Positions 1 to 11,293 of a stretch of 64,000 bases of DNA are shown here, in pieces (positions within the stretch are counted from its first letter, which is position 1; each line of letters begins with the position of its first letter). This DNA comes from Tricholoma matsutake (lineage: Eukaryota > Basidiomycota > Agaricomycetes > Agaricales > Tricholomataceae), in assembly GCA_026075535.2 (NCBI GenBank), contig AP026547.1:1922001-1986000 (forward strand), written 5' to 3'. A program made the position numbers and the translations under genes. Under the pieces are notes generated by a model. The model saw nothing but the letters and a program-made list of their open reading frames with translations. It made no database searches and was not told the DNA's origin.

Positions 1-1
1 T

Positions 2-2690
2 CCTAGGACACAAAATTTCCACAGAAGGAATACACGCTTGCTCTTCAAAAGCCAACAAAATACTTAATTGGCCTACACCTAAGAATGCCACTGAAGTCTG
101 ACAATTCCTTGGACTTCTGCATTACCTGGTGGCTTTTCTACCTAACCTGGCAGATCAAACTCATATTATTACCCCTCTGACCACCAAGGAATGTGAAAAT
201 AATTTCCCTGCATGGACCACTGAACTACAGCTTGCTTTCAGCACCACTAAAGCCTTGATTGCTAGCCAAGACTGCCTTACTGTCATTGGCCATGTAACCC
301 CTGGCAAAAACAAAATTTTTGTAACCTGCAACACCAGCGATTACTGAACAGGTGCTGTCCTCAGCTGGGGATCAACCTGGGAGTTGGCACACCCCATTGC
401 TTATGATTTGGTGCCACTAAAGAATGCTCAGATGAGATACCCTGTTCACAAAAAAGAAATGCTAGCAATTGTACATGCACTTAAAAAATGGAGATCCGAC
501 TTACTGGGGTCCTGCTTCACTGTCTATACAGATCACTGCACATTGGAGAACTTCAATACGCAGAAAGATTTATCTTGAAGACAGGCTCACTGGATGGAGC
601 ACCTATCCCAGTTCAATATGATGATACTATATTTCTGCAGTGAGGACAACACCATTGCTGATGCCCTCTTGTGTACTCCCTTAACAAGCAAAAGCTCCAG
701 CTCAGAGTCTGATGACAAACTGGAGATGTGCGCTGTGACTGGATTTTTCAATGCAGTACTGTCCATTTCTACTGATCATAAATTCTTGCATGACATCCAT
801 GAAGGATATAAGGTAGATGACTTCTGCAAAAAGCTATGCTCCACATCAGAAAGCACTCCTGGGATCTGGTTCACTAATAAATTATGGTACATTGGTGACC
901 GACTAATCATCCCCCATTTCGGTTCCCTCTGCAAGGATCTATTCCGGCTTGCACACAACACCTTGGGTCACTTCAGCACTGATAAATGTTACATGGCCTT
1001 ATGCGATAGCTAAGGTAGATCTTATTCAGAATCAACTTGATCACATGAAATGAGTGACATTCTCCAGATCATAATTGCCATTTGGCTAGACAACATTTTG
1101 AAAATTGTGGCCCCACAGAAATGTTTCAAAATGTCTTCCCTAAAGATATGTCACTTCACTTTCTCCAAAAGTGGTGAGGCTGAGTCGCCATTAGGTTTGT
1201 GAGCATTGAATCTGGCTGCTGTGACCATGTTGTCACATCCAGAAGTTCTTGCTTCGAGAAACTTAATGGCAGCTTCCACAGTCAAGTTTTTCCTATTGTA
1301 AATTCATTAGCACCTGGAATACTATGGTTTAAATAACTCTGTGGGAAGGGAATTTTTGATAATGTGCTGTTAAGAACCTTCAGCAGAAGTCTGTTGAAAT
1401 GTCACCCATTTCACGTGATCAAGTTGGTTCTGAATGAGATCTACCTTACTACTGGCCCAACATGTGGCAGGACTTAGAGTCCACATACATCCCTGGCTGC
1501 GCTGAATGCCAACGTAACAAAGGACCAACCTCCAAAGCAAAAGGGCCTTTGCATCCCTTGGCTATACCTGATGATTGAGGAGACTCTGTTTGTCTCGATT
1601 TCGTGGGGCTGCTGCCTGAAGATGAGGGACACAACTGCATCCTGACAGTGATGGATCGACTAGGCTCTGATGTCCATCTTTATATCCCTATGCAAACAGA
1701 CATCACCACACCTAAACTTGCACTGCTCTTCTTCAATGAGTGGTATTTGAGAACAGCTTACCACTGGAATTAATTTTGGATAAAGACAAGTTATTTGTTT
1801 TGAAATTCTGGAGAGCACTGCACACATTGACCAGAGTCCACCTAAAAATGTCCATGGCCTACCACCCTCAGACTGACGGTGCAAGTGAATGCACCAACAA
1901 GACTCTGAATCAATGTGTTCATTTCCACGTAGAATGAAATCAATGAGGCTGGGTTCAGGCATTGCCAATCATCTGGTTCAACATCATGAACTCAATTAAT
2001 GCCTTGATGGGCTTCTCTGGTTTCCAACTGTGAATGGGTCACACACCTTGCATCATCCCACATTTTGTACCTATCTCTGTAACAGAGCCAACAGATGATG
2101 AGATCATGGTGCAGAACATCATGTCTCAGCTGGAAGCTGATGCTGACAAAGAAAAAGACAACCTACTTGCATCTAAAGTTGTGCAGAGCTACCATGCCAA
2201 CAAAGGATGTGGCACTGAAGATGTCTACATGGTAGGCAACAAGGTCATGTTGTCCACCTTGCACCATCATTGAGAATACAAAGTGGGAGACAAGAACTGC
2301 ATTGCAAAATTTTTTCCTCACTGGGACGGACCTTTCACAGTGACACACATGTTCCCAGAAAAATCCAACTACACAATTCACCTACCTAATGCCCCTGATG
2401 CATTCCCTACCTTCCATTTATCTCTACTAAAGCGACATGTTGAGAATGAGGCAGAGCTATTCCCCTCTCACAAACATGTTCAACCTGGACCAATCATCAC
2501 TGCCAATAGAATTGATGAATACAAGATAGAGAAAATTGTGGACAAGTGCAAGATAGGCCATGGTTTTCAATACCTCATTTGATGGGCCGGTTACACTGTT
2601 GCCGATGACCTATGGTTACCACAATGCAAACTAGAAGACAGCACTGCACTGGATGCCTGGTTGGCTTGTAAGGTAGAGGAGACATGGTAG
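2..2690 (+). pseudogene. gypsy pol: RT end, RNase H, integrase, chromodomain (decayed)
   Basis: Successive open pieces encode the RT thumb and connection (PTPKNATEV, FLGLLHYLVAFLP), an RNase H domain (MLAIVHALKKWRSDLLGSCF, YTDH), and the integrase zinc region (H-x3-H, then CAECQRNKGP). The integrase core follows (LDFVGLLPED, then HPQTDGASECTNKTLNQ, with E of the catalytic triad in the position written SECTNK). The end is chromodomain-like (EYKIEKIVDK, then WAGY). In-frame TGA codons occur at 99-101, 345-347, 576-578 and 2580-2582, where related elements have arginine. A frameshift lies near 1740. The gene is not functional. Assignment to Ty3/gypsy is secure from the RT-RNase H-integrase order. 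Confidence 0.85.
1013..1446. mobile_element. Tc1/mariner-type MITE (434 bp) with about 50-bp inverted ends
   Basis: The ends are inverted repeats of about 50 bp starting AGGTAGATCT, with about four mismatches, nearly all C/T or G/A. The element is flanked by TA at 1011-1012 and 1447-1448. Removing the element and one TA restores the integrase reading frame as Asp-Ser-Tyr-Tyr-Trp, so the boundaries are exact. There is no coding capacity. The TA target duplication and short size fit a Stowaway-like non-autonomous Tc1/mariner element. Confidence 0.9.
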
Positions 2691-2807
2691 CTTTTTCCCA
2701 CCAGGTTTTTTAATGCACCCATTGTATTTTTCGGTTGATGTTGTGCTGAACTTTTACCAGTAATTATTTTATGCAACCTCCACCTTCCTTCTTAAAGGGT
2801 GGGAGGG

Positions 2808-3076
2808 TGTAAGCCTATGACTTATGCATTGTTTGTGATTGTTTACTCTCAGCTATTTCTGTCATACTTAGATCACCTCACAAATACTTTTTCCTCCTTC
2901 TTTCCTCTCTCCCCATAAAGAACTGTAAACCTTTTCCCTTTAACCAGTATTATAGATATCTATCTCAAATACCACACTGTTGTCCTATCATTCTTCTTCC
3001 TGGATCAACCATGATTATTTACATTATCTCCCTGCATTCCCAATATAGTGTAGTCTGTCCCTGATGACCAGGAACA
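2808..3076 (+). repeat. putative 3' LTR of gypsy family A copy 1
   Basis: It begins TGTAAGCC directly after a purine-rich tract and ends near GGAACA, giving about 269 bp. The matching 5' LTR is outside the window, so the end is set by where the minus-strand RT reading frame resumes at about 3077. A LTR with the same TGTAAGCC start and nearly the same length is at 41470-41734. Confidence 0.6.
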
Positions 3077-5170
3077 GACTTCCAATGGGCAGGCAGGTTG
3101 AGGAAAGCAGTTGCAATGTCTGATTTGAAAGTCACCAGTCATTTCCCAGGATTAGCGGCTTGGGTGTTGTGAAGAGTTTGGCCAAAGGTCCACATGTCAT
3201 CATACTTGACTTTTGCCTCTGACTGAGGAATGCTGTCATTGATTCCAGAATGGGAGTGGTCTGTAACAGTGCAAGGCTTCTCATTCTGCCAGACCACAAA
3301 CATGGGAGAGATCTTCATGCCAGGAAGTAGTTTTGTGTTGTCCAAGGACTCTGACCATTGACCAGCTCCAATTTCATGGTCATGAAAGGCCTGAATTGCC
3401 TCTGCATCTTCAGGGTTGGAGTTATAATTGGGAGCCACTTCTTCTACTTTGATCTTCCAGTCACCCTCATCAAATGGCCAAAAACCTTCACAAAGGCCCA
3501 TCATGACAGATTTAATGAATGGTTGGTTGGGATGATTGGCTAGCAGAAGTTCAAACTTGTCAACATCAAAGGGAGTTTCCACCATCATTGCATCTCCTAA
3601 AGAATGGATGGACTCTTGAATTGTAGGATCATCTAAGAGATGTTGAGGAGGAGAAGGTAGGGGCGGAGCAGACTCAGTGTAAAGTGCTGAAGGTGAAATA
3701 AGATCTATAGATTTATATGTCCAGATGAACCCACAATGAAATTGGGGAGGTTTGAGAATAACTGACCCCTTACATTTTAATGGTCTATTTAATGAACAAG
3801 GTCCCATCTCAGCAAACATCATCACATTCTCCCATAACCCTAGCAGCTCACATTCAGTTGCGAGTCTGGAAGAGAGTGAAGCACTGTTCATTGTCATTTG
3901 CTCTGTGTCCCTCACCACAGATACAGCAGACCCCATGCTTGGGGTGATCTGGACAAACCTCAGACTTGCATGTACCAAAGCTCCAATTGCAAGAAGGTAC
4001 ATCCACACACTTTGGGTTGTTGCCTGACATAGAAGCTTGAGATGAAATAACTCTCTTACCACCACACAGGGGATTTGCTGGCAGAGGAGATGAGAGCATC
4101 TGAGCAAGGAGTGGTAGATTAAGTTGAGCTTGATCATCAAGATGGAAGGGTTTCTTCGAATACTTGTCATGAACTTGAACATCAAATGAGATAGCAACAA
4201 GAGGATTTGTAGGAGCAGCTTGGAAAAGGTCCATGACAAAGGTTTGATAGTCCCAAAGCTCAGTGTCCCAATGAGGGAGGAAGAAGGCCACACCCACCGA
4301 CCATGCACCAAATACTCGTATCCAATCAGCTTCAGTCCGAAGCAGACACTTAGAAAAGGCTTGATCTTTCTTAACCAGTGCATAACCAGCCCCAAAGTCT
4401 TTTGGTTCATCATGGTGATCATATCCTTTATCCATTGAAGCAAAAGGTTTCTCAAAATTGATGAATAGATTGAGAAGGATCTTGCACCAAATTGTGCAGG
4501 GGAGGGGATTGCCAACTGGAGCAAATTGAGCTTTATTGACAAGGATATCTTGAGAGCTTTGGGGACTGTAGACCAAAAGAAGATCTTGAGTCTTTTCAAG
4601 ATGAGGATCAGTTGTAGTCAGGTTGGAGAGCTTGGATAAGTGGAGCACTTTCATGAGTACAGATGCTGGGATGGCACCTTTAGAGCCAGATAATCCAAGA
4701 AGACTTTTTCCAGGAGTGGAGGCAGCTTGAGGAGAAGTCAGTTGGAGATGACTGACCTTAGCATGAAGCAGTGTCCAGGCAACTGATGTAGCAGTGTCGT
4801 TTGGATTAGGGTCATACAAGTTGGGTTGATCAGATGATTGACCACCCTCATCAGCTGCACCTGCAACTTCTTGATCCCTTCTATGTTGAGAGTACTGATC
4901 GATATAATCTCTTGCTTCTTCGGTTGTCACTCCAGCCCCTTTAAGGTGATCAAGGAAGTCCAGACTGAACATGGATCCAGTAATGGCTTCCTCCACAATC
5001 CTCTGGCATTCTTCTGCATGCACGCACCCAGGTTGCCTCAACAGATGCATCCAGAGGGCTTCCAGAGCGACATTGAGGAGCATTAGACATATAGAGAGAG
5101 GAGTGATGACAATAGGAGGGAGTATAGGAGAGTACAACTGAAGAGTGTTGGAGCCACAAAAATTGAACAT
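3077..5170 (-). pseudogene. Gag-like zinc-finger plus reverse transcriptase gene (non-gypsy, DIRS-like?), truncated
   Basis: Read on the minus strand, the upstream part encodes a long region without a clear domain, then a Cys/His-rich stretch (CVDVPSC, WSFGTCKSEVC, CCICGEGHRANDNEQC) resembling the zinc-finger part of a Gag protein. A second frame continues with FELLLANHPNQ, GLCEGFWPF, LLPGMKISPMFVVW and KVKYDDMWTFGQ. These recall the start of the reverse transcriptase found in a large agaricomycete family. After a TGA at 3139-3141 the frame continues with FKSDIATAFLNLPAH, an RT motif A with its aspartate. The rest is cut off by the family-A LTR. No recombinase or integrase can be seen here, so DIRS-like is only a suggestion. 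Confidence 0.6.
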
Positions 5171-5185
5171 TAACTAAACAGTTCA

Positions 5186-6085
5186 AAGTCTGTATGCAAC
5201 CATGTTAGATGAACTCAGGTAGATATTCAGATGAGAACACCTGCTCACTGTTAGGATTCAACTGGGTGTGATAGCAAAGCTGTACAAAAATGCCAGATGA
5301 ATCCTGTTGAGTGAAAATCTAGTTGAGTTCAATCAAGTGAGAATTGTGGAGGCTCTTATGAAGCAGGTAAATGATAATCAATAGGTGTAGCCTTTGAATA
5401 ACAGTACCAAAAGGGTAAGAAACTGAAGACAATGTAAAATGTGAAGCGCTTACCTGTGTTGCTTGCAAAAGATGTGGGAGTTGAGAAGAAGCAACACAGG
5501 ACCTCCTAGTCACAATCAAACTGTCTCATACCCAGCATCTGCTAGCCCCTAGCACCATGGCACAGACCATGCAAAAAGGAGGTTTGAGCAGTGCTCCATG
5601 CAGATAGCGGTGCTAGTCATGTGATTTTGAGTCGGCACAGAGGCCTATGAAAAGGGCTTACCGATCACTCTGCTGGGTGTCTAATAAAGTTATTAGCCAT
5701 GGCAATTGCTGTGGTTAATAACTTTTATCGCTCTATTCCTCGTAATTCTTGCTGTATTACTATGTGTATGTACTTGTAGGTAGCCGAAGTGTAACAGTAT
5801 ATCTATGTACTTTCAATATATTTTTTTGTTGCTTGTGGGTTATACAATTTGTGTTAAAATATTTACCAGCCAAAGTTATTAGCCAGTTATTAGACATAGG
5901 GGTTTCACGTGTCAAACACCTCATTCTCCGTCTCATTTACTAGCTCTATCCACATCGACATCTCACCTGGGTCTCTTATCTCTCAGTCCTCTAGCATTCC
6001 TCGGAGATTCTGTCGTTTTCATGTCCTATTCTCATGCTTGTCTCGAATTTCATTGATTTTCACACTTTTGACACTTTCTGGTTCA
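5186..6085. other. gene-free stretch upstream of the exonuclease gene, with dispersed repeat
   Basis: No convincing coding region is present. Positions 5654-5706 carry a 53-bp sequence repeated in inverted orientation at 30524-30576 with a single difference. The repeated TAATAAAGTTATTAGCC and GGTTAATAAC motifs between 5680 and 5905 suggest a small palindromic element. The promoter of the exonuclease gene should lie in the last few hundred bases, but no TATA box is obvious. Confidence 0.5.
5654..5706 (+). repeat. 53-bp dispersed repeat (inverted copy at 30524)
   Basis: The sequence starts GGCTTACCGATCACTCTGCT and runs to GCCATGGCAATT. Its reverse complement occurs at 30524-30576 with one mismatch (CCGATC against CCAATC), again a CpG to CpA change. 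A weaker relative containing CCGATCACTCTACTGGGT lies near 19355. It is probably the end of a transposon family, but the other ends are not defined. Confidence 0.65.
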
Positions 6086-9000
6086 ATGTTCCACAAACCC
6101 GGCTGTCCTAAAGAATCAAAGGATTGTCCTAGGCTTCCTGGAGCTCCAAAGCATGGCCGTCCCTCAAAGGTTTCAGAGTTGGATGCCGAAAATAATGGAG
6201 AAGAGGGTTTTCAGGGTAAGTCTTGTTGATACAACTCGGGGACTTTCTTTGACTAATAACTCGCTCAGAAGATAATGCTGATGATGAATATGACTTTGAC
6301 AATGAATATGGGGCAGATTACTGGCAAGAAGTGGATGTAATTGAGCAGACATTCTGCAAAGGTGAGGACAGTCCACAAAGTAACGAAAAAAATTGTCTTC
6401 TGAGATTTTTGTCATAAAGAAGCATCCAATGCAGAGTCTTCACACCCAGGGATAGACCAACGCATGCCTGGGATGTCACAGCCAAGTGGGAATCCATTGC
6501 ACTTCACAGAAGGTATGCATTTTCGCATTTTTTCACCAGTTTTGCTATATTTATCAGACACAGGTTTGGATCCATTGAAAATGATTGCATCGGGACTGAA
6601 AAAAGCCATCACAGTTGCCCCAGATGTGCTTGAGTCCACTCAAAACCTAGAAGACACGCGCCGACTTCGACAATTGCATGAAGCGGCACAACATTCTCAA
6701 ACATGTGGGTCTTTGCTACACCTCCAAGTCCTCCTACCCAAGCTCATTAACTCGTAGGGCTGTTCTTTACACATCACAAGACCTTTGAGTTTGATGGGGA
6801 GAGTGATGATGAGGATGATGACAACAGTGGTATGTCATCGCAGAATGATGATGATTTGCCAAGTGACCATATACATGATGTTGGGGTTGGCACTGGTTTG
6901 CACAAATATATGTCTTTTTATTTCCAAATTTGGCTGTCTCTTATTCTTCTGCAGCTTGGTTCATTCAGCTGAAGTACATGCCAGACTGGCTGTACAGTTA
7001 CTTTGGAGAAACCGTGGGGCCACTGATTCATTCGAAAACTGGATGTCACCTTGCAAAACCATGGCTGTTTACTAAAAATAGGGAGTATGCTCCAGCATCA
7101 TTCTGGATCCATCCTCCAGAACCAGTCATCTCACTTTCCAACTACTGGTTTGATCCACAGACTCTCTATCGTCCTAGAATCTTTCTCTGGCTCCCTCACT
7201 TCTACGTTACAGAGTTGCAGTGTCCTAAATGCTCTGGCCTTCTTGAGAAGAATGGAGCACTTGCCCCTCGCCAAATTACAGATGTGGAGGACAATTTCTA
7301 CATTGTTACTTGGGGCTATTACTGTTGGAAGGGGTGTTGTTCACACTTCCATGGTTGGAGTGATAAATTTTTGTCTACCCTTCCGGCTTATCTTCATCTC
7401 TCATTTCCTGCCATTCTATCATACAATGGTGGACTATCACATAAGGTTATCACCCAGCTTCACATTGGGAACCAGCATAAGATGGGTCCGAATGGTGTTC
7501 ACTCACTTCTTTGCGAGATGCATACCTTATGCTTCAACACTATCCAACTGCAATATCTAGAGGCTCTTTTTGACCTAGTCCATGGTCACCAGGTGGATGC
7601 TGATGGAATTCAGACTACACTACATGACCACTTTGGTAATTCTGTACCAAGCTTTGGGAACTTCAGTGATCATCAGAAGTATGCTGGATTTCTGCCGAGT
7701 GAGCATTATCTTGCCAAAATGATGATGAAAGCTATAGAACGTAGTGAGCCTGATGCAAATCAGCATACAGCATGTCTTGCTCCAGACCAAATTGCTATTG
7801 ACAATTCCCATAAGGTATTGTTCTTCTCTGATTTCTAAAGATTTGATTACCAATATACATTTGGATGCTGTAGATCAACAAACACATTGCGAAGGTTGAT
7901 GGTGTCCCAATCTTTGGTGCATTGTGGACATGCATGTCATCCCGATATATCCGAGCTCAGGCTTTAACATTAACAAAAGCTCATGAAGAACGTATTGGGC
8001 CTCTCTCAGCTATTGCAAACTCAGCAAAATGTTATAGACATTCTGATCCTGTTGTAGCATTTTCTGATGATCCAGTCAAGGTATGTTAATATTTTCATCA
8101 GTAGTATTATCTTTACATATATTTTTAGGATAAAAAACTCATCTATTCAGCATTTCCCTCTCTTTCCCAGAATATTACTCCAGCCTCAGCTCCTTCTGGG
8201 CTACAGCATCTTGAGCTATCTGCATCTCTTAGCATATCTGTTCTTTCAACACCTGATCTTACAGAGAAGGCCATGTCATCATTACTTGCACCCTTGGATC
8301 TAGATTCAAATGCCCATCTTTGTGTGAGTCTGGATGCTGAATGGAATATTTCTAGGCGAATTGGAGTTTCAATTCTCCAAATTGCTCCACACAGTAATCC
8401 TGATATTATTTTTGTAATTCCAGTTGGTACTCATTTTTTGGATTGGTATATATGATGCTTATTTGATTACAGGTTCACAAATTTCCTATCCTTCCACCCT
8501 CACTTCTATGACTTTTAATATCGGATTGTGTCTTCAAGATTGGTTCTGCTGTAAAAGCTAATCTGACTCAGATCAAGAAACAATTCCCTCAGCTTGCCAA
8601 TCATGTCTCATTTACCACCATTGATTCGAAGGACTATTGTATCCAGCGAGGAATTATAGGTCGGAAGGAATCAGGCACCTTGGATTCACTTTTGGCCAAG
8701 ACAGCTCAGTTGTATCTTCCCAAGGATGATACATTGCATAGATGTGAAGAATGGGAAGCCAAAATTCTTTGTTTGGATCTTCTTCACTATGCAGTCAAGG
8801 ATGCTCTTGGTACCTGGGTGGTTTTTGAAAAGGCTACAGAGTTATCTCCACTTGATCAGGTTGACTGTGAATCTCCAGGAGGTACTTGTGTTATGGTTCT
8901 TGTTCAGGAGGGAGGTGAAACTGCTGCATATGGCAAGATTGCATCCTTCCAGCCAAATTCTCTTGGAAATATCCGTGTCAAGGTCCCAAGCAGGAGCCGT

Positions 9001-10989
9001 CTAGTAATTGATATTGATACAGTTTTGATTCCTTCAGCTGCTGCTATTCTCCATCTTTCTACTTCATCTCATTCCAAACACTCCACCAAACCAGGTGCTT
9101 TGACTTTGGCACAGCTCCAAGCTGCTTCTTCATCCCCCACTTTCCAGGCTGTGGTACCAGTATCCCTCCTTGATTATGATTGCCGAGACAAGACCTATAC
9201 ACCTCCTACCATAACAAGTGATCCATTGGTCTCTTCAACACAGCACCTGCCAATCTCTCCTCTGGCCTTGAACCAAACTATTCCACTGCATGGGGATATT
9301 CATGAACTGGGCAACTTGGATGAGGATTCTGATATTTTGGATGAGGGATCAGATGCTGTTGATTTACAGATGCTTGAAGCTCAATGTTCTCCAGGTATGA
9401 GATTAATGCTATTCAATTATATCAATCAATTAAATTATATCCCATTAGGTGGTGCAACATCCATAGGAGAGGGTAATCCTGGGGCAAACCCAGATTTTGG
9501 ATCAGATCATATACTCAATACACTTCAGGAAATTATTGATTCTCCTCCTGATGAGAATGAAGAGCACACCAGACTCAAAAAGGATATCTTCCATGCCTTT
9601 CACATGATTCCCACCTCTGTCGATAATGGTTTAAGACCAGCTTTTCTCTGAGCTCTCTGAGATCATACTTTGCGCTGGGATCCTATTGCACAGGAACGAG
9701 TTGATAAAGTCTGTCATGAAGCATTCCATATCACCTTCAATCAAATGCTGCAGCAAAATCCCTGTTGGATCAAAGAACATACTCCATGCCATGCTCCTTC
9801 TCCAAGTGTGCTTGTTCGTGCACTACAGTTTGTTGTTGATACTTTTGGTAATGCCATTGATGCTCGAGGAAATCCCCTTTTCAGCAATGTGACTCGGCAA
9901 AAGGCTAAAAGTGTACTTGAACTGGCTCGTGAAGGTTATCTCTCAGATATCCAAGGAGTCACTTTGTATGAGAAAGCTGGGATTGATAAGTATGGCTTGC
10001 AAAAGTGGAAGTGTCTGCATGGAACCAATAGTGTAGAAGGTGGTCCTCATGGTGATATTTATCATAAATTTGGAGCACTCCATGGTACATACTTATTATG
10101 ATTTGGAAATAATTCAAGCTAAGATTGGGTTGGGTAGCTGGGCCTCATTTAGATGTCAATTGTTTAACAGATCATCGTACATGGTACAATCTTCAGGTAT
10201 TTTTTTTGTCTGTCTGAATAGACTCAAATTAAATATTGAACAGGCCTATGCAAAGCATCTGTTTGGTGTCAACTGGGACTACCATCACAATTTGGGCCTT
10301 ATCAATCGCACTCATTTTCTCCTCAACTATCTATCAGATACTGTGGCAGGAGCATATGCATATTCAGACTGGGTCAATGGAGATCTTTATGAAAGGACTT
10401 CAGAGCAGTTTGGGATCTGCACCTTGCCTGGTAGGCAAATCTACAGACTACATCTCTCAAATGCCTAAATTGATTTATTGATTGTTCAGAATCACTTCGG
10501 CTCCATTTAGCAATGGAGCCATATAGTGAACAGTCCACTATCTTGTTCAAGCTAAATTCCAGTGATGACTGGGTTCAAAAACGGCAAGGACTAGCTCTTC
10601 CTGCCATTCCTCCAACCACACTTGAGGCCCACCACTACTTTTTCAATAAGATACAATTCTTCACCACTCTTGCAAGTTCCAATGGAAAAGGTAAAATTGA
10701 CTTTGAGGCTTTTGCACAGGAGTGGAACCAGTCAGCCAATGGCAAAAATCGGTTTTACATTACTACAGATGTTCTTTGTGCATATGCCAAATTTTGGGAG
10801 AAGACAAACAACATCCGTGCATCACAGGAACTTATCTCCGACAAAATTAACATGATCGAAAAGACTGGCAAAATTTTTGCTGCACCCCACCAGCCATTCC
10901 CAACATTTCTCACTGCAGTCCCCACTTCTATTCAGCCATCTCAGGGTGTCACTGACCTTGAAAACTTTGTCCCATCCTCACTTTCCATT
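6086..10989 (+). pseudogene. DUF6729 / DEDDy 3'-5' exonuclease gene, 5' part (before copia insertion)
   Basis: The ATG at 6086 opens an exon ending at a GTAAGT donor (intron 6216-6268, with CTAATAAC branch point). Further short introns follow, for example 7815-7873. Domain order: a short acidic N-terminus; a region matching DUF6729 (WFIQLKYMPDWLY, YRPRIFLWLPHFYVTELQCP, CPKCSG, HKMGPNGVHSLL); then a WRN/RNase D-like exonuclease with LDAEWN (D and E), KIGSAVKANL, and YAVKD (the Y-x3-D of the DEDDy type). A long conserved tail follows (FHAFHMIPTSV, GTNSVEGGPHGDIYHKFGA, NYLSD). Faults are an Asp-to-Asn change at 8560-8562 relative to the family's KADL, TGA stops at 8509-8511, 9649-9651 and 9658-9660, and the copia insertion at 10990. 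Similar multi-copy genes are common in agaricomycetes; whether they are host genes or mobile is unknown. Confidence 0.8.
10985..10989. repeat. target-site duplication of the copia element (CCATT), left copy
   Basis: CCATT precedes the element here and follows it at 16679-16683. The duplication marks the insertion point inside the exonuclease gene. Confidence 0.95.
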
Positions 10990-11261
10990 TGTTGGAGCAG
11001 ACTATATACGCTGCACAGGGGAAGAGACAACACATTCCTTACAACCTACCTGGGGTTTAGTTAGACTTACAGCTAGGGTTAGCAGAGGTAAGAACACTGT
11101 ATTCCTACTACAGTACAGGTTCTCCTTATATACATAATATTAAGGATGTCACATGACTCGGGAATGTGTTTACCGCATGTATGCGCAGTAAGCACAGTAA
11201 CATGGGTATGCTGCATGTATCGCCTCATGTATACAGCATGCATCAGGGATTAATTTCAACA
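10990..11261 (-). repeat. 3' LTR of copia element
   Basis: This is the 272-bp LTR on the low-coordinate side, which is the 3' side because the genes read leftwards. It starts TG and ends CA with short inverted termini (TGTTG/CAACA). It differs from the partner LTR at five sites. Four of the five are CpG in one copy and TpG or CpA in the other. Confidence 0.95.
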
Positions 11262-11273
11262 CCCCCCCTCAAA
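11262..11273 (-). promoter_or_regulatory. polypurine tract of copia element
   Basis: On the minus strand TTTGAGGGGGGG lies directly before the 3' LTR. This is the expected plus-strand DNA primer position for an LTR retrotransposon. Confidence 0.8.
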
Positions 11274-11293
11274 CTGTACAGCGCTCTAAGCAG

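Larger units (their letters stand above)
1..3076 (+). mobile_element. Ty3/gypsy retrotransposon, family A copy 1 (3' half)
   Basis: The window opens inside a gypsy pol gene, so the 5' LTR, gag and protease lie outside. What remains runs from the end of reverse transcriptase through RNase H and integrase to a chromodomain-like tail, then a purine-rich tract (about 2795-2807) and a putative 3' LTR from 2808. The same protein family is seen at 41470-45123, where only the 5' half survives. The element carries a nested MITE at 1013-1446. Its LTR end abuts a minus-strand reverse transcriptase gene whose frame stops there, so it probably inserted into that gene. Many stops make it inactive. Confidence 0.85.
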
